DNA of 64,000 bases from Marinimicrobium alkaliphilum (lineage in GTDB: Bacteria; Pseudomonadota; Gammaproteobacteria; Pseudomonadales; Cellvibrionaceae): NCBI RefSeq assembly GCF_003259155.1, contig NZ_QGMQ01000006.1, forward strand, positions 186,001-250,000. Reading direction: 5' to 3'. Shown here piece after piece: positions 45,714-54,744 of this stretch. A program made the position numbers and the translations under genes. A model generated the notes under the pieces. That model was not told the DNA's origin and searched no databases. It saw only the letters and a list, made by a program, of their open reading frames with translations. The first letter of the stretch is position 1; every line of letters begins with the position of its first letter.

Positions 45714-46643
45714 TTACCCCTCTTGGGGCGACAGCGCATAATCGGGCTCCAGCACCGGCAATTGTTCGCGCAGGTAACGATAAAAAACCTGACCCACAGG
45801 GCTGAGTGGGCGACGCTTGTGGTGCACCAGATACCAGGAGCCCGCGAGCGGAAAGCCGCGCACCGGGAGCACGGCAACCGGCTCTTTGCGACTGCGCAGT
45901 ATGTGCTCACTCACCACCGCCAAACCGAGACCGCCGGCCACACTGGAATAGATACCCTCGTTGCTTGCCACCTGCAGAGTTTGGGTCAATCCAACGGGTT
46001 GCTGCTCCAGCCAGGCGCGTAACGCCATACCTGTGCCCGAGCCTGGTTCGCGCACCAGCAAACGCTGCCCGGTCAAAGCCGCAGGCTCCAGTACCGACTG
46101 CCCCGCCAAGGGGTGATCCGGCGGCGCAATCATCACCAGCGGGTTGCGTAAAAACGGCGTCGCCACCACCTCCGCCACTTCGGGCGGGTGACTGAAAATA
46201 TAGAGATCGTCGGCCTGGCGACGAAAGCGCTCAAGAATCTGGCCGCGGTTACCTGCCGTCAGCGACAATTCCACGTCGGGGTAAGCGCGCGCAAAGGCGC
46301 CCAGGATTTTTGGCAGTACGTAATTGGCAGTGGTGACCAACCCCAGACTCAGCTGCCCGCGGGTGCCCGCCTGTAAGTGTTGCAGCTCATCCCCCAACGC
46401 CTGCAGTCGGCCGAGCATATCGCCTGCCGCCAGGTACAGGGCCTGCCCGGCCTCCGTGGCCTGAAAGCGCCCATCGCGACTCTCAAGTAAGGGGGCACCG
46501 GCAGACTCCGCCAATTTGCGCAGCTGAATGGACACCGTCGGCTGGGTCAGGTGCAGATGCCGGGCGGCCGCACTGACCGAGCCTTGGCGCACGACTTCCT
46601 GAAAGACCTCCAACTGGCGTAAGGTCAAATGTTTTAAAGCCAT
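45714..46643 (-). CDS. LysR-type regulator, probably of the SbtA-like bicarbonate transporter
   Basis: 309 residues with a LysR winged helix (LTLRQLEVFQEVVRQGSVSAAARHLHLTQPTVSIQLRKL) and effector domain (GQLSLGLVTTANYVLPKILGAFARAYP). The sequence resembles CbbR/CmpR regulators of carbon fixation and bicarbonate uptake. It is divergent from the SbtA gene, with about 110 bases between. That arrangement favours direct control of the transporter. Confidence 0.9.
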   Translation of the reverse strand: MALKHLTLRQLEVFQEVVRQGSVSAAARHLHLTQPTVSIQLRKLAESAGAPLLESRDGRFQATEAGQALYLAAGDMLGRLQALGDELQHLQAGTRGQLSLGLVTTANYVLPKILGAFARAYPDVELSLTAGNRGQILERFRRQADDLYIFSHPPEVAEVVATPFLRNPLVMIAPPDHPLAGQSVLEPAALTGQRLLVREPGSGTGMALRAWLEQQPVGLTQTLQVASNEGIYSSVAGGLGLAVVSEHILRSRKEPVAVLPVRGFPLAGSWYLVHHKRRPLSPVGQVFYRYLREQLPVLEPDYALSPQEG

Positions 46644-46755
46644 AGATAATCATCAATACTGTGGATGGTAATATTTTATTAGCACAATGGAGCGCTTTTC
46701 GCCAGAATCCCGCCCGGCTATCATGGCACCCACGCAAAAACACAGGAAGCGACTT

Positions 46756-47691
46756 ATGCCCGACGTGATTATTGCCCTCTTCGCCCTCGGCCTCGTGGCC
46801 GGGCTGGTGAATTCGGATCTGAAAATCTCCTCCAACACCTACGCCACCATCGCCATCTTGCTGATGTTCGCCATCGGTCTGAAAGGCGGTCTGGCTCTGC
46901 ACGGCAACTGGAGTAACAGCCTGCTGCCAAGCTTGGGGGCGATCACCTTGGCGGGCCTGCTGGTGCCCTTGGCGCTGTTCCCGGTGCTGCGTAAACTGGT
47001 CAAGCTCGACCCGGCCAACGCTGCCAGCATCGCCGCCCACTACGGCTCGGTAAGCGCGGGCACCTTTGCGGTGGCCCTGGCCTGGGCCGCCGGACGCGGC
47101 CTGGAGCTGGCCCCGGAAACCACGCTGTATCTGGTGCTGCTGGAGCTGCCCGCAATTATTGTCGGCATCATGCTGTACCGCATGGGCGGGCACGGCCAGG
47201 GCGGTATCGGCTCGGTACTGCACGAAGCCTTTACCAGCCGAGGCGTGCTCCTGCTGATGGGCGGCGTCGCGGTCGGCTATGTCTACGGCCCGGAGGGCGC
47301 CGCCTCAATCACCCCACTGTTCATTACCCTTTTCCCGGGTCTGCTGGCGCTGTTCCTGCTGGAGATGGGTCTGTGTGCCGCCCGCCAACTGAGCGCCTGG
47401 CGTCCGGGCATGTGGCGACTGGTCGCCTTCGCCCTGGTCGCGCCCCCGATTCTGGCACTGGTGGGACTGGGACTGGGCCTGGCACTGGGCCTGCCCAACG
47501 GCTCGACGCTGGTACTGGCCACCCTGATGGCCAGCGCCTCCTACATCGCCGCCCCTGCTGCCATGCGCCAATCCGTACCCGAAGCGGATGTCGGCATGGC
47601 CATGCTGGTGGCACTGGGCGTGACCTTTCCGTTTAACGTACTGGTCGGTCTGCCACTCTACTACGAGATGTTGATGTGGATGGGCGGCTAG
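46756..47691 (+). CDS. sbtA: SbtA-like sodium-dependent bicarbonate transporter (DUF897)
   Basis: About 311 residues with ten predicted helices in two inverted halves (first half PDVIIALFALGLVAGLV to ELPAIIVGIML, second half VLLLMGGVAVGYVYGPE to the end). NSDLKISSNTY and GLKGGLALHG in the first half, and the AHYGSVSAGTFAVALA block, are typical of SbtA. It would take up bicarbonate with Na+. AGGA nine bases before ATG 46756 supports this start over an upstream ATG. Carbon fixation genes are not in the window, so it may supply bicarbonate for carboxylases (for example in lipid or purine synthesis). Confidence 0.88.
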   Translation: MPDVIIALFALGLVAGLVNSDLKISSNTYATIAILLMFAIGLKGGLALHGNWSNSLLPSLGAITLAGLLVPLALFPVLRKLVKLDPANAASIAAHYGSVSAGTFAVALAWAAGRGLELAPETTLYLVLLELPAIIVGIMLYRMGGHGQGGIGSVLHEAFTSRGVLLLMGGVAVGYVYGPEGAASITPLFITLFPGLLALFLLEMGLCAARQLSAWRPGMWRLVAFALVAPPILALVGLGLGLALGLPNGSTLVLATLMASASYIAAPAAMRQSVPEADVGMAMLVALGVTFPFNVLVGLPLYYEMLMWMGG

Positions 47692-49005
47692 CTACGCGGG
47701 TTTATCCGGTTTGCTCGCCAGGGCGGCGGGCAAACCGGATTTGATGTGCAGATCCCGCTGGGGATAGGGGATAGTAATGCCCTCGCGCTTGAAGGCGCGC
47801 CAGATCGCCAGGTTGGTGTCCGACTTGACCGTTGCCGAACCATTTTCCGGGTCGCCGATCCAGACCATCAGGTGCAGCTCGATGCCGCTGTCGGCAAACT
47901 CCATCAGGCGTACCGCTGGCGCCGGCTCTTTGAGCACCCGGTCGGACGCAAAGGCGCACTCAAGCATTGCCGCCATGGCCTGCTCAGGATCGTCGTCGTA
48001 ACTGATCTGCACGGGAATATCCAATCTCACGTTGCGATCAGAGTAACTCCAGTTGATCACCTCAGTGGTAATCAGGTTTTCATTCGGAATCAGGGTATCC
48101 ACCCCTTCCCGATTGCGCACCACCACGTAGCGAGCCTTGAGCTCCTCGACCCAACCGAACTTTTCTCCCACAGTGATCACATCGCCGGGTTTGATCGACC
48201 GGTCCATCACCAAAATAAAGCCGCTGATAAAGTTGGAAGCAATACGCTGCAAACCAAAACCCAAACCGACACCGAGGGCACCGCCAAACACGGCAAGCGT
48301 ACTCAGGTTAATCCCGACCGCATTCAGGGCCAGCAGGAACGCCAGCGTCATAAAGATAAAGCGGCTGAACTTGGCGAAGCCCACCTGCATGCTGGGCGTC
48401 ACGTGCTTGGTCGTTTTCAGCCAGTTGTTCAGCAGGCTCGACAGCCACATGGCGAGGGTCAGCGCGATAGTGACCAACAACATCAGCTTAAAGACCGATA
48501 ACACCGAGATGCGGGTGTCTCCGGCATCCACCGCCAGGCTATCCAAAAATTCGAGCACCGCCGGTAACCAGCCCAACAGGTGCAACACCACACCCAGCCA
48601 GACCAACAGGGCGAGCGCGCTTTCGGAGGATTTGAGGAGCGGGCTGGAGGTAAAGCTTTTGCGCAGGATATAGATTGAAGATCGAATGGCCGCCAGAGCG
48701 ACCAATACCGGAACTGCCACGCTCAATAATTCAGCGGGTACACGGTAGTAATCAAGCACCGCAATACCGGGCAATAGCAGCAAGAGAACCATAACCGGCC
48801 AAAGCAGACGCTGCAGACTGCGAATCGCGATATGGCGCAGCCCTTGTCCCCGGTGCCCCTGCGCCTGTAGCACCACCTGCAAACGACGGTTGATCAACGC
48901 AGCGATGGACAGTGCCCCGAGCAATACCAACAGCTGCACCCAAACACCGGGAGTTTGCAGGTACGCGAGCTGCTCGTTCAAAAAGGTGTTAAATCGTTCG
49001 CTCAT
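47692..49005 (-). CDS. MscS-family mechanosensitive channel
   Basis: 437 residues. Several N-terminal helices lead to the pore helix: the block AVFGGALGVGLGFGLQRIASNFISGFILVMDR matches the MscS TM3a/b, with the glycine and alanine pattern of the channel. The beta domain (IKPGDVITVGEKFGWVEELKARYVVVRNREGVDTLIPNENLIT) and C-terminal alpha-beta cage follow. It belongs to the MscS-like/KefA-short group with extra N-terminal helices. It relieves hypo-osmotic stress. Its stop codon abuts the sbtA stop, TAG-CTA. Confidence 0.92.
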   Translation of the reverse strand: MSERFNTFLNEQLAYLQTPGVWVQLLVLLGALSIAALINRRLQVVLQAQGHRGQGLRHIAIRSLQRLLWPVMVLLLLLPGIAVLDYYRVPAELLSVAVPVLVALAAIRSSIYILRKSFTSSPLLKSSESALALLVWLGVVLHLLGWLPAVLEFLDSLAVDAGDTRISVLSVFKLMLLVTIALTLAMWLSSLLNNWLKTTKHVTPSMQVGFAKFSRFIFMTLAFLLALNAVGINLSTLAVFGGALGVGLGFGLQRIASNFISGFILVMDRSIKPGDVITVGEKFGWVEELKARYVVVRNREGVDTLIPNENLITTEVINWSYSDRNVRLDIPVQISYDDDPEQAMAAMLECAFASDRVLKEPAPAVRLMEFADSGIELHLMVWIGDPENGSATVKSDTNLAIWRAFKREGITIPYPQRDLHIKSGLPAALASKPDKPA

Positions 49006-49067
49006 GGGCTGACTGTTTCACTCATCAAGGTTGGATAACGCAGACGCGTCCGCCTACATAATAGAAG

Positions 49068-50876
49068 TTATTGGCTAATAGCGCCAAGGTTCACCAGGTT
49101 GACCCGATCACGGCCCTGATCCTTACTGCTGTAGAGCGCCTGATCGGCGCGCGCATACACGGTATTCGGACTGGGCAAGACCCCCGGCGACACCAGCACG
49201 CCGCCTACGGAAACCGTCAGGGGGCCGCCCTGATCCAGCTCCAGCCGGCTCAATCGCTGGCGCAACTCATCGAGCTTGGCACGCACATCCGACTCACTTA
49301 CTCCCGACAGCACTATGCCAAACTCCTCCCCACCCAAGCGAAACACACTGTCGGTATCACGCTGCCAATTACACAACAACTGTTCCCCAAAGTGTTTTAA
49401 CACGGCATCGCCGGCCTGATGACCATAGTCGTCGTTGTAGCGCTTGAAATAGTCAATATCAATCAACAAAAAGGCCAGAAGCTGCCCGGCGCGATCACTG
49501 TGCTTGAGCTCGCTGGTCATGGTCTCGTAAAAACTGCGCCGATTGCGCAACCCCGTAAGAGCATCAGTGATTGACTCTTCCGCCAGGCGCTCGTTGAGCG
49601 CTCTCAGCTCGCGTGTTTTTTCGTCCACACGCGCCTGCAGGGAGTCACTCAACTCACGCTCCCGGACCAGCATATACTGCTCATTACGTCGCCGCTCGCG
49701 CTCCAGACGCTTGATGCGGTCGGCCAAGGCTAGCGCCAGCACCCACACCTCGATCAACGAGCCGATGTTGAGGGCGTTTTCGGTCAACCAGGTGGAGGGC
49801 AACCAGCCAAACACGCGCGCGTAGTAGGCCAGCGCCGAGGCAATCAACAAACTCCAGGCCAGCAGGAAAATACGCGCACTGCGCCGGCCCGCCAGTGACT
49901 GCTGCAAGGCAACCGCCAACACCAGAACCAGAATGATCACGGCGAGAGGAATCAATACGGCAAAGGTACTGGCGTAAAAGCCCAGCAGACTTTGCAGCAA
50001 AGGAATCAACAACAGTGCACAAGCTACCAACAGCAGCTGTCGATAGCGTGGTGAACGGCGCTTGAGTTCGAGAAATACCGAGGTGAACGCCACCAGGGAG
50101 GCAAACAGCGCAACACTCGCCACCGCCACTAATTGGTTGTTGATTACCGACCATTGGCCGAGGGGCGTAAACACACTGTAGCCCCGGAAAATAAAATTCC
50201 AGACCAGAAAGCAGGTAAGGTACAGGCTGTAGAGCAGAAAACTGCGCGACTTGAGACTGACGCCAACCACCAGGTTGTAAAGCAGCAGAATGACGATCGC
50301 ACCGTAGTAGAACCCGAAGCCGAAGTTTTCCCGCTGGCGATAGTTGTAGAACGCCTCTTCGTCCATCAAGCGCAACGGTATGGCATCATAAAGGCCGTCG
50401 TGGCTGTCGAGCTGAACGTAAAGGTCATAGCGCTGGTTCGGCGCAAGTGGGAGCGGGAAGGCAAAGCCCCGATAGGCCAGCGCCCGGCTGTCTGCGGGCA
50501 AGCGATCCCCCGTCTGCCACTCGGCGACTACCTCACCCCGAGCATCGACCAATGTCACGGTGAGGTAGTCCTGCAGGGGTTGCGCCATATCGAGCACCAA
50601 AGCCTGGGGCTCTCCGGTGACGTTGTGCAGGGGAAAGTGCAACCCGTAACGGCTGCTGCTAAAACTGAAATTGGGGCTGGGGTCACGCAGCGGCTGCCAG
50701 TGAACATCGGCACCGGCGCGCAGCTGCGCCAGTGTCAGCGATCGATGCTCGTCCTCCCAGAATGACGCCTCACCCACGAACGGGTAACTGCCCCGCTCGC
50801 CGTCAATCCGTATGTCACCCCACGCCAGTGACGCGAGCAGACAGCCCAACGCCACCCAAATCCACTTGGTTCCCAT
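49068..50876 (-). CDS. Diguanylate cyclase with 7TMR-DISM sensor
   Basis: 602 residues. Signal peptide, extracytoplasmic 7TMR-DISM extracellular domain (about residues 25-175), seven membrane helices (about 180-390), a coiled-coil linker, then a GGDEF domain with an intact active site GGEEF at about 515-519. The product-inhibition I-site RDTD lies exactly five residues before it. It makes cyclic di-GMP in response to an external ligand, perhaps a sugar, given the jelly-roll sensor. It stands alone and may affect surface attachment. Confidence 0.93.
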   Translation of the reverse strand: MGTKWIWVALGCLLASLAWGDIRIDGERGSYPFVGEASFWEDEHRSLTLAQLRAGADVHWQPLRDPSPNFSFSSSRYGLHFPLHNVTGEPQALVLDMAQPLQDYLTVTLVDARGEVVAEWQTGDRLPADSRALAYRGFAFPLPLAPNQRYDLYVQLDSHDGLYDAIPLRLMDEEAFYNYRQRENFGFGFYYGAIVILLLYNLVVGVSLKSRSFLLYSLYLTCFLVWNFIFRGYSVFTPLGQWSVINNQLVAVASVALFASLVAFTSVFLELKRRSPRYRQLLLVACALLLIPLLQSLLGFYASTFAVLIPLAVIILVLVLAVALQQSLAGRRSARIFLLAWSLLIASALAYYARVFGWLPSTWLTENALNIGSLIEVWVLALALADRIKRLERERRRNEQYMLVRERELSDSLQARVDEKTRELRALNERLAEESITDALTGLRNRRSFYETMTSELKHSDRAGQLLAFLLIDIDYFKRYNDDYGHQAGDAVLKHFGEQLLCNWQRDTDSVFRLGGEEFGIVLSGVSESDVRAKLDELRQRLSRLELDQGGPLTVSVGGVLVSPGVLPSPNTVYARADQALYSSKDQGRDRVNLVNLGAISQ

Positions 50877-50966
50877 GATAAATCCTGTCCCTGTTTTCGG
50901 CCTTTTGTGTTTTTTGTCCTCCTATTTTGACAGACCGCTATCGATAAGCAACCACTGACTTGAACC

Positions 50967-51356
50967 TCAGTCACCCAACTGGCGCAGGGTCTCGACCACC
51001 TGCGTATAACGCTCGCCGGCGGCGGCAAGCGCCTCGCGATCAAAGGTTTCGGACGCAACGTGAAGCTCTTCCAGGGTGTCCGCCAAGACTGTCATCTCGG
51101 CATTGATCTTTTCCAGCGCATTTTCCAGGGTGTAGGTCAGTTCGTGGATTTCCACCAGACGGGCGTCACTGAGCTCCTGATCTAACAGCGATGCCAGGCG
51201 GCGATTATAGGTCGCGAAGTTCTCGACCGCTTCAGTCAGGGTCTCAGCGGATTTGCCTTTGAAATGGTCAACGCGGTCTGCAACAGCTCCGCCGGCAAGT
51301 CCAAAGCCCAGCACTACCGCAGACAGATAACGGGTGGCAACAGCAAACGTTTTCAT
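50967..51356 (-). CDS. Small secreted helical protein (DUF6746-like)
   Basis: 129 residues: signal peptide ending GGAVA, then three to four helices with HFKGKSAETLTEAVENFATYNRRLASLL, VEIHELTYTLENALEKINAEM and ASETFDREALAAAGERYTQVVETL. This matches the small DUF6746 group as I recall it. A Fur-like box 32 bases upstream of the ATG suggests iron repression. Its role may be in iron or metal handling at the envelope. No enzyme motif is visible. Confidence 0.75.
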   Translation of the reverse strand: MKTFAVATRYLSAVVLGFGLAGGAVADRVDHFKGKSAETLTEAVENFATYNRRLASLLDQELSDARLVEIHELTYTLENALEKINAEMTVLADTLEELHVASETFDREALAAAGERYTQVVETLRQLGD

Positions 51357-51387
51357 AAAAGTTCCTCAGATAACGGTGAACGCAAAC

Positions 51388-51400
51388 GATAATCGTTATC
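51388..51400 (-). promoter_or_regulatory. Fur-box-like palindrome
   Basis: GATAATCGTTATC reads the same on both strands around the middle TCG, close to the GATAATGATAATCATTATC Fur consensus in its outer halves. It is 32 bases before the DUF6746-like gene. Confidence 0.6.
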
Positions 51401-51441
51401 ACAAAATACGGCAAATGTGACCGCCGGGCAAGTCCTATTCG

Positions 51442-52965
51442 TTATAACTGCTCCAGCCGGTCCAGCCGCGCCCGCGCCGTTGCCAGGATTTTTCTGCGTT
51501 GCACAGGGTCCTGCTTGTCCCAGTTGGCGTAGATGAGTTTCATGCGCGGGTTGTCCGCGAGGGTCTCCCGGTGCCGGTCAATAAAGTGCCAATAGAGGCT
51601 GTTGAACGGGCAACTGCCGGGGCCGGTCTTTTCCTTGACGTCATAGGCGCAACCTGTGCAGTAGTCACTCATTTTGCGGATGTACTGACCGGAGCTGGCA
51701 TAGGGCTTACTGGCAATCAGCCCGCCGTCAGCGTACTGACTCATGCCCCGGGTGTTGGGCATCTCCACCCACTCGATGGCGTCGATATAGATCCCCAGAT
51801 ACCAGGCATCGACGTCATCCGGGTGGATACCGGCGAGCAACGCAAAATTCCCGGTCACCATCAGGCGCTGGATATGGTGGGCATAGGCGTGCTCCAGTGA
51901 TTGCCCAATGGCATGGGCCATACAGGCCATGCGCGTCTCCCCGGTCCAGTAGAATCCGGGCAGAGAGCGCTGGGCGCCCAGGTGATTGCGCTGCCGATAG
52001 CCGGGCATGTGGCGCCAATAGAGGGCACGCACATACTCCCGCCACCCGAGAATCTGACGAATGAAACCCTCCACCTGTGCCAGGGTGATACGCTTTGGAT
52101 CACCGCGCCACTGCTCCTCGGCTGCGCGTATCACCTCCAGCGGATGCAGCATTTTGGTGTTGAGCGCAAACGCCAGACGGCTGTGGTAGAGACTCCAGCC
52201 ACGATCGGTCATGGCGTCCTGGAAACGGCCAAAATTGGGCAGGCAGTGTGCCAGAAAGTGGTTGAGCAACTGGCGCGCCTCGCGCCGGGTCACCGGCCAG
52301 ATAAAGGCCTTGGCGTCGATACTCCCCAGCGTTTTGACGCCGCGACGCGCCAGACGCTCGACCAGCGCACTTACATCCCGACTGAACAACAGCGGCTCGG
52401 CAAGGGTATGCGTGGCGGGCAGTGATTCGCGGTTGTCCTTGTCGTAGTTCCACTGACCGCCTTCGGGCTTGCCATCCCCATCCAGCAGTACCTTGTACTC
52501 TTTGCGCAGTGCCCGGTAGAAAAACTCCATCCGGTGATTCGGGTAACGCTCCCACGCATCGCGCGGGGTCAGAAAGTGCTCACTGTCGTGGCTGACGACG
52601 GGAATCGTCAGGCGCTGACTCAACGCCGCCAACTGCTCATCCAGCCGGTATTCATCGGGCAATTGATAATGCAGCTCGCTCGCCTTGAGCGCCTGACACT
52701 GGTGCTCGATCAGCGCCGTCAGGTCTTCAAAGTCCCGAGTATCGTCGAGGGTGAGATAGACTACCCGGTGCCCCGCGTTTTCCAGCGCTTGCGCAAAGGA
52801 CTCCATGGCGGCAAAAAAGCCGACCACTTTCTGAATGTGATGGGTCACATAATCGGTTTCCTGGCGCAGTTCCGCGAGCACAAAGCAGACCTCGGGATCG
52901 ATCTGCTTGAACCACGAGTGACCGGCGTTGAGCTGGTCGCCCAACAACCAGTGGACTTTTGACAT
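51442..52965 (-). CDS. Fe-S bacterial cryptochrome/photolyase (FeS-BCP, PhrB-like)
   Basis: About 507 residues. The ATG at 52965 gives SKVHWLLGDQLN with AAGG nine bases upstream; the frame extends by almost 200 codons without support. Sequence follows PhrB-type (6-4) photolyases: four cysteines at 348, 436, 439 and 452 match the spacing of the known [4Fe-4S] ligands 350, 438, 441 and 454. The FAD-binding region WREYVRALYWRHMPGYRQRN and the PFNSLYWHFIDRH end are also kept. It repairs UV photoproducts or acts as a light sensor, with a lumazine-like antenna in the family. It is alone on its strand, upstream of the Fur-boxed gene. Confidence 0.92.
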   Translation of the reverse strand: MSKVHWLLGDQLNAGHSWFKQIDPEVCFVLAELRQETDYVTHHIQKVVGFFAAMESFAQALENAGHRVVYLTLDDTRDFEDLTALIEHQCQALKASELHYQLPDEYRLDEQLAALSQRLTIPVVSHDSEHFLTPRDAWERYPNHRMEFFYRALRKEYKVLLDGDGKPEGGQWNYDKDNRESLPATHTLAEPLLFSRDVSALVERLARRGVKTLGSIDAKAFIWPVTRREARQLLNHFLAHCLPNFGRFQDAMTDRGWSLYHSRLAFALNTKMLHPLEVIRAAEEQWRGDPKRITLAQVEGFIRQILGWREYVRALYWRHMPGYRQRNHLGAQRSLPGFYWTGETRMACMAHAIGQSLEHAYAHHIQRLMVTGNFALLAGIHPDDVDAWYLGIYIDAIEWVEMPNTRGMSQYADGGLIASKPYASSGQYIRKMSDYCTGCAYDVKEKTGPGSCPFNSLYWHFIDRHRETLADNPRMKLIYANWDKQDPVQRRKILATARARLDRLEQL

Positions 52966-53136
52966 AGGGGTAGACCTTAAAAAGGGTTTAGCCACACTAA
53001 CGTCAACGCCGACCCTATGGATCACCCCAACGCACAGATGGTCCCCACTGAGGGCTGGAGCCTGCCGCGTGCAACGCGTATGATCGCGGCCTGACATCCC
53101 TTGGTTTGACCCGCAAAGGCTCATAGACTGCAGCGC

Positions 53137-53955
53137 ATGAACGACCCCAGCACGCCCTTGACCGACAGTTATCGCCAGCGCTTTGGCGCCATCACCCGCA
53201 TCTACGGTGCCCAGGCCCTGCCGCGCCTGGCGCGCGCCCATTTTGCCGTGGTGGGACTGGGGGGCGTCGGCAGCTGGGTCGCCGAAGCGCTGGCGCGCAC
53301 CGGTGTCGGCTCCCTGACCCTGATCGAGCTGGACGGCGTTTGTGTGAGCAATACCAACCGCCAACTGCACACCACGGCCGACACCATCGGTGCGTCCAAA
53401 CTGCAGGTCATGGCCGAGCGCCTGCGGGCCATCAACCCGGAGATCACCCTGCACCTGCAGGATACTTTTCTCACCAAAGAAAACACCGAACGCCTGATCG
53501 GCCCCGAGCACCATGTCGTGATCGACGCGATTGACTCGGCCTTTACCAAAGCGCATCTGGTGGCTTACTGCAGCCGCAAAAAGCTGCGTCTGGTGTGTAT
53601 CGGCTCCTCCGGCGGCAAGACCGATCCGCTCAAAATCGTTGTTTCGGATCTGGCACAGACCGTCTACGATCCGCTGTTTCGCAAGATGCGCTCACTCCTC
53701 TACGGCCAATACCAGTTCCGCAAGGATCGCAACAAGCGCTTTCGGGTGGATGCGGTCTACTCCACCGAGCAGATGCTTTTCCCCCAGGCAGACGGCAGCG
53801 TCTGCGTCGGGCAGAAGGGGGGCGATGGGGGCATCAAACTCGATTGCGGCAGCGGACTGGGTTCACTGGTGATGGTGACCGGCAGCTTCGGGTTTGTGGC
53901 GGCCGCCAAGGCGGTGGAACGCTACTTTGAGGACTGCGCTCGGCGCGAATCCTAG
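53137..53955 (+). CDS. tcdA: tRNA threonylcarbamoyladenosine dehydratase
   Basis: 272 residues of the ThiF/HesA/MoeB E1-like superfamily. ATP-binding AVVGLGGVGSWVAEALARTGVG, then ELDGVCVSNTNRQLHTTADTIGASK, and VIDAIDSAFTKAHL, follow the YgdL/CsdL pattern. A later GSSGGKTDPLK and KRFRVDAVYSTEQ complete the fit. It forms cyclic t6A at position 37 of ANN-decoding tRNAs with ATP. Convergent with tatD, the stops overlapping in CTAG. Confidence 0.95.
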   Translation: MNDPSTPLTDSYRQRFGAITRIYGAQALPRLARAHFAVVGLGGVGSWVAEALARTGVGSLTLIELDGVCVSNTNRQLHTTADTIGASKLQVMAERLRAINPEITLHLQDTFLTKENTERLIGPEHHVVIDAIDSAFTKAHLVAYCSRKKLRLVCIGSSGGKTDPLKIVVSDLAQTVYDPLFRKMRSLLYGQYQFRKDRNKRFRVDAVYSTEQMLFPQADGSVCVGQKGGDGGIKLDCGSGLGSLVMVTGSFGFVAAAKAVERYFEDCARRES

Positions 53956-54725
53956 AGGCCGAACAACCGGCAGCTGTTGGCCGTGGTCTGCTCGGCAATT
54001 TCACGTACTGATTGACCGCGTAACTCAGCCAGCACCCGTGCCACCTCGGGCAAGTATTCGGGACTGTTGCGCTGACCCTGGCGCCCTGCCAGGGGCATGT
54101 CCGGGGCATCAGTCTCCAACAGTAAGGCTTCCAGGGGTAACTGCTGCACCGCGCGCCGGGTTTTGGCGGCGCGCGCGTAAGTGATGGTCCCGCCAATGCC
54201 CAAATAGAACCCCGCGTCCCAGAATTGCCGGGCCTGTTCCGGACTGCCGCTGAAAGCGTGAATCACGCCGCCGCGCGCGGGCGTTTTCTGCTTGAGCGTG
54301 CGCAGTACGGCGTTGTGGCTGCGCACGCTGTGGATAATCAGGGGTTTATTGAGCTGCGCGGCCAGACCCACCTGCGCCTCGAACACGGCCTGCTGCTGTG
54401 CCAGCGGGGTCGCAATGGTGTTGTCGAGCCCACACTCTCCCAGGGCCACACAACGCGGTTGTGCCAGGACCTGGCGCAGGGACGTCAACCACTGATCGGT
54501 CTGCGGGTGGTCCGCCACCCACCAGGGGTGAACCCCCGCGCCATAGTGCCAATCGTAGTGCGCGCACAGGGCTTCGAGTCCGGGCCATTGCGCCGGGCTG
54601 ACACCCGGCACCACCAGGCCGGTCAGGCCCTGCGCCTGGCAGCGCCCCCAGAGTGCGGGGCGCTCGCCATCAAACACCTCAAAATCGATATGGCAGTGAC
54701 TGTCGAACAGGGGCGCTGAACTCAC
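53952..54725 (-). CDS. TatD-family metal-dependent hydrolase
   Basis: 257 residues. TIM barrel with the opening HCHIDF, a later VVPGVSP, GECGLDN (metal ligand Glu), IIHSVR, GVIHAFSGSPEQARQF and TDAPDMPL (catalytic Asp). The order and length suit the TatD/YjjV group, 3'-5' nuclease or phosphohydrolase type. YjjV-like members are about this size. Cytoplasmic; role in DNA quality control or tRNA processing is known for relatives. Confidence 0.9.
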   Translation of the reverse strand: MSSAPLFDSHCHIDFEVFDGERPALWGRCQAQGLTGLVVPGVSPAQWPGLEALCAHYDWHYGAGVHPWWVADHPQTDQWLTSLRQVLAQPRCVALGECGLDNTIATPLAQQQAVFEAQVGLAAQLNKPLIIHSVRSHNAVLRTLKQKTPARGGVIHAFSGSPEQARQFWDAGFYLGIGGTITYARAAKTRRAVQQLPLEALLLETDAPDMPLAGRQGQRNSPEYLPEVARVLAELRGQSVREIAEQTTANSCRLFGL

Positions 54726-54744
54726 AAGGTCTCCTCAGTCAGCC

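Noticed and set aside
52966-53556. Extended N-terminus of about 200 codons for the photolyase
   Set aside because: It is antisense to tcdA and lacks family similarity; the ATG at 52965 gives the normal start.
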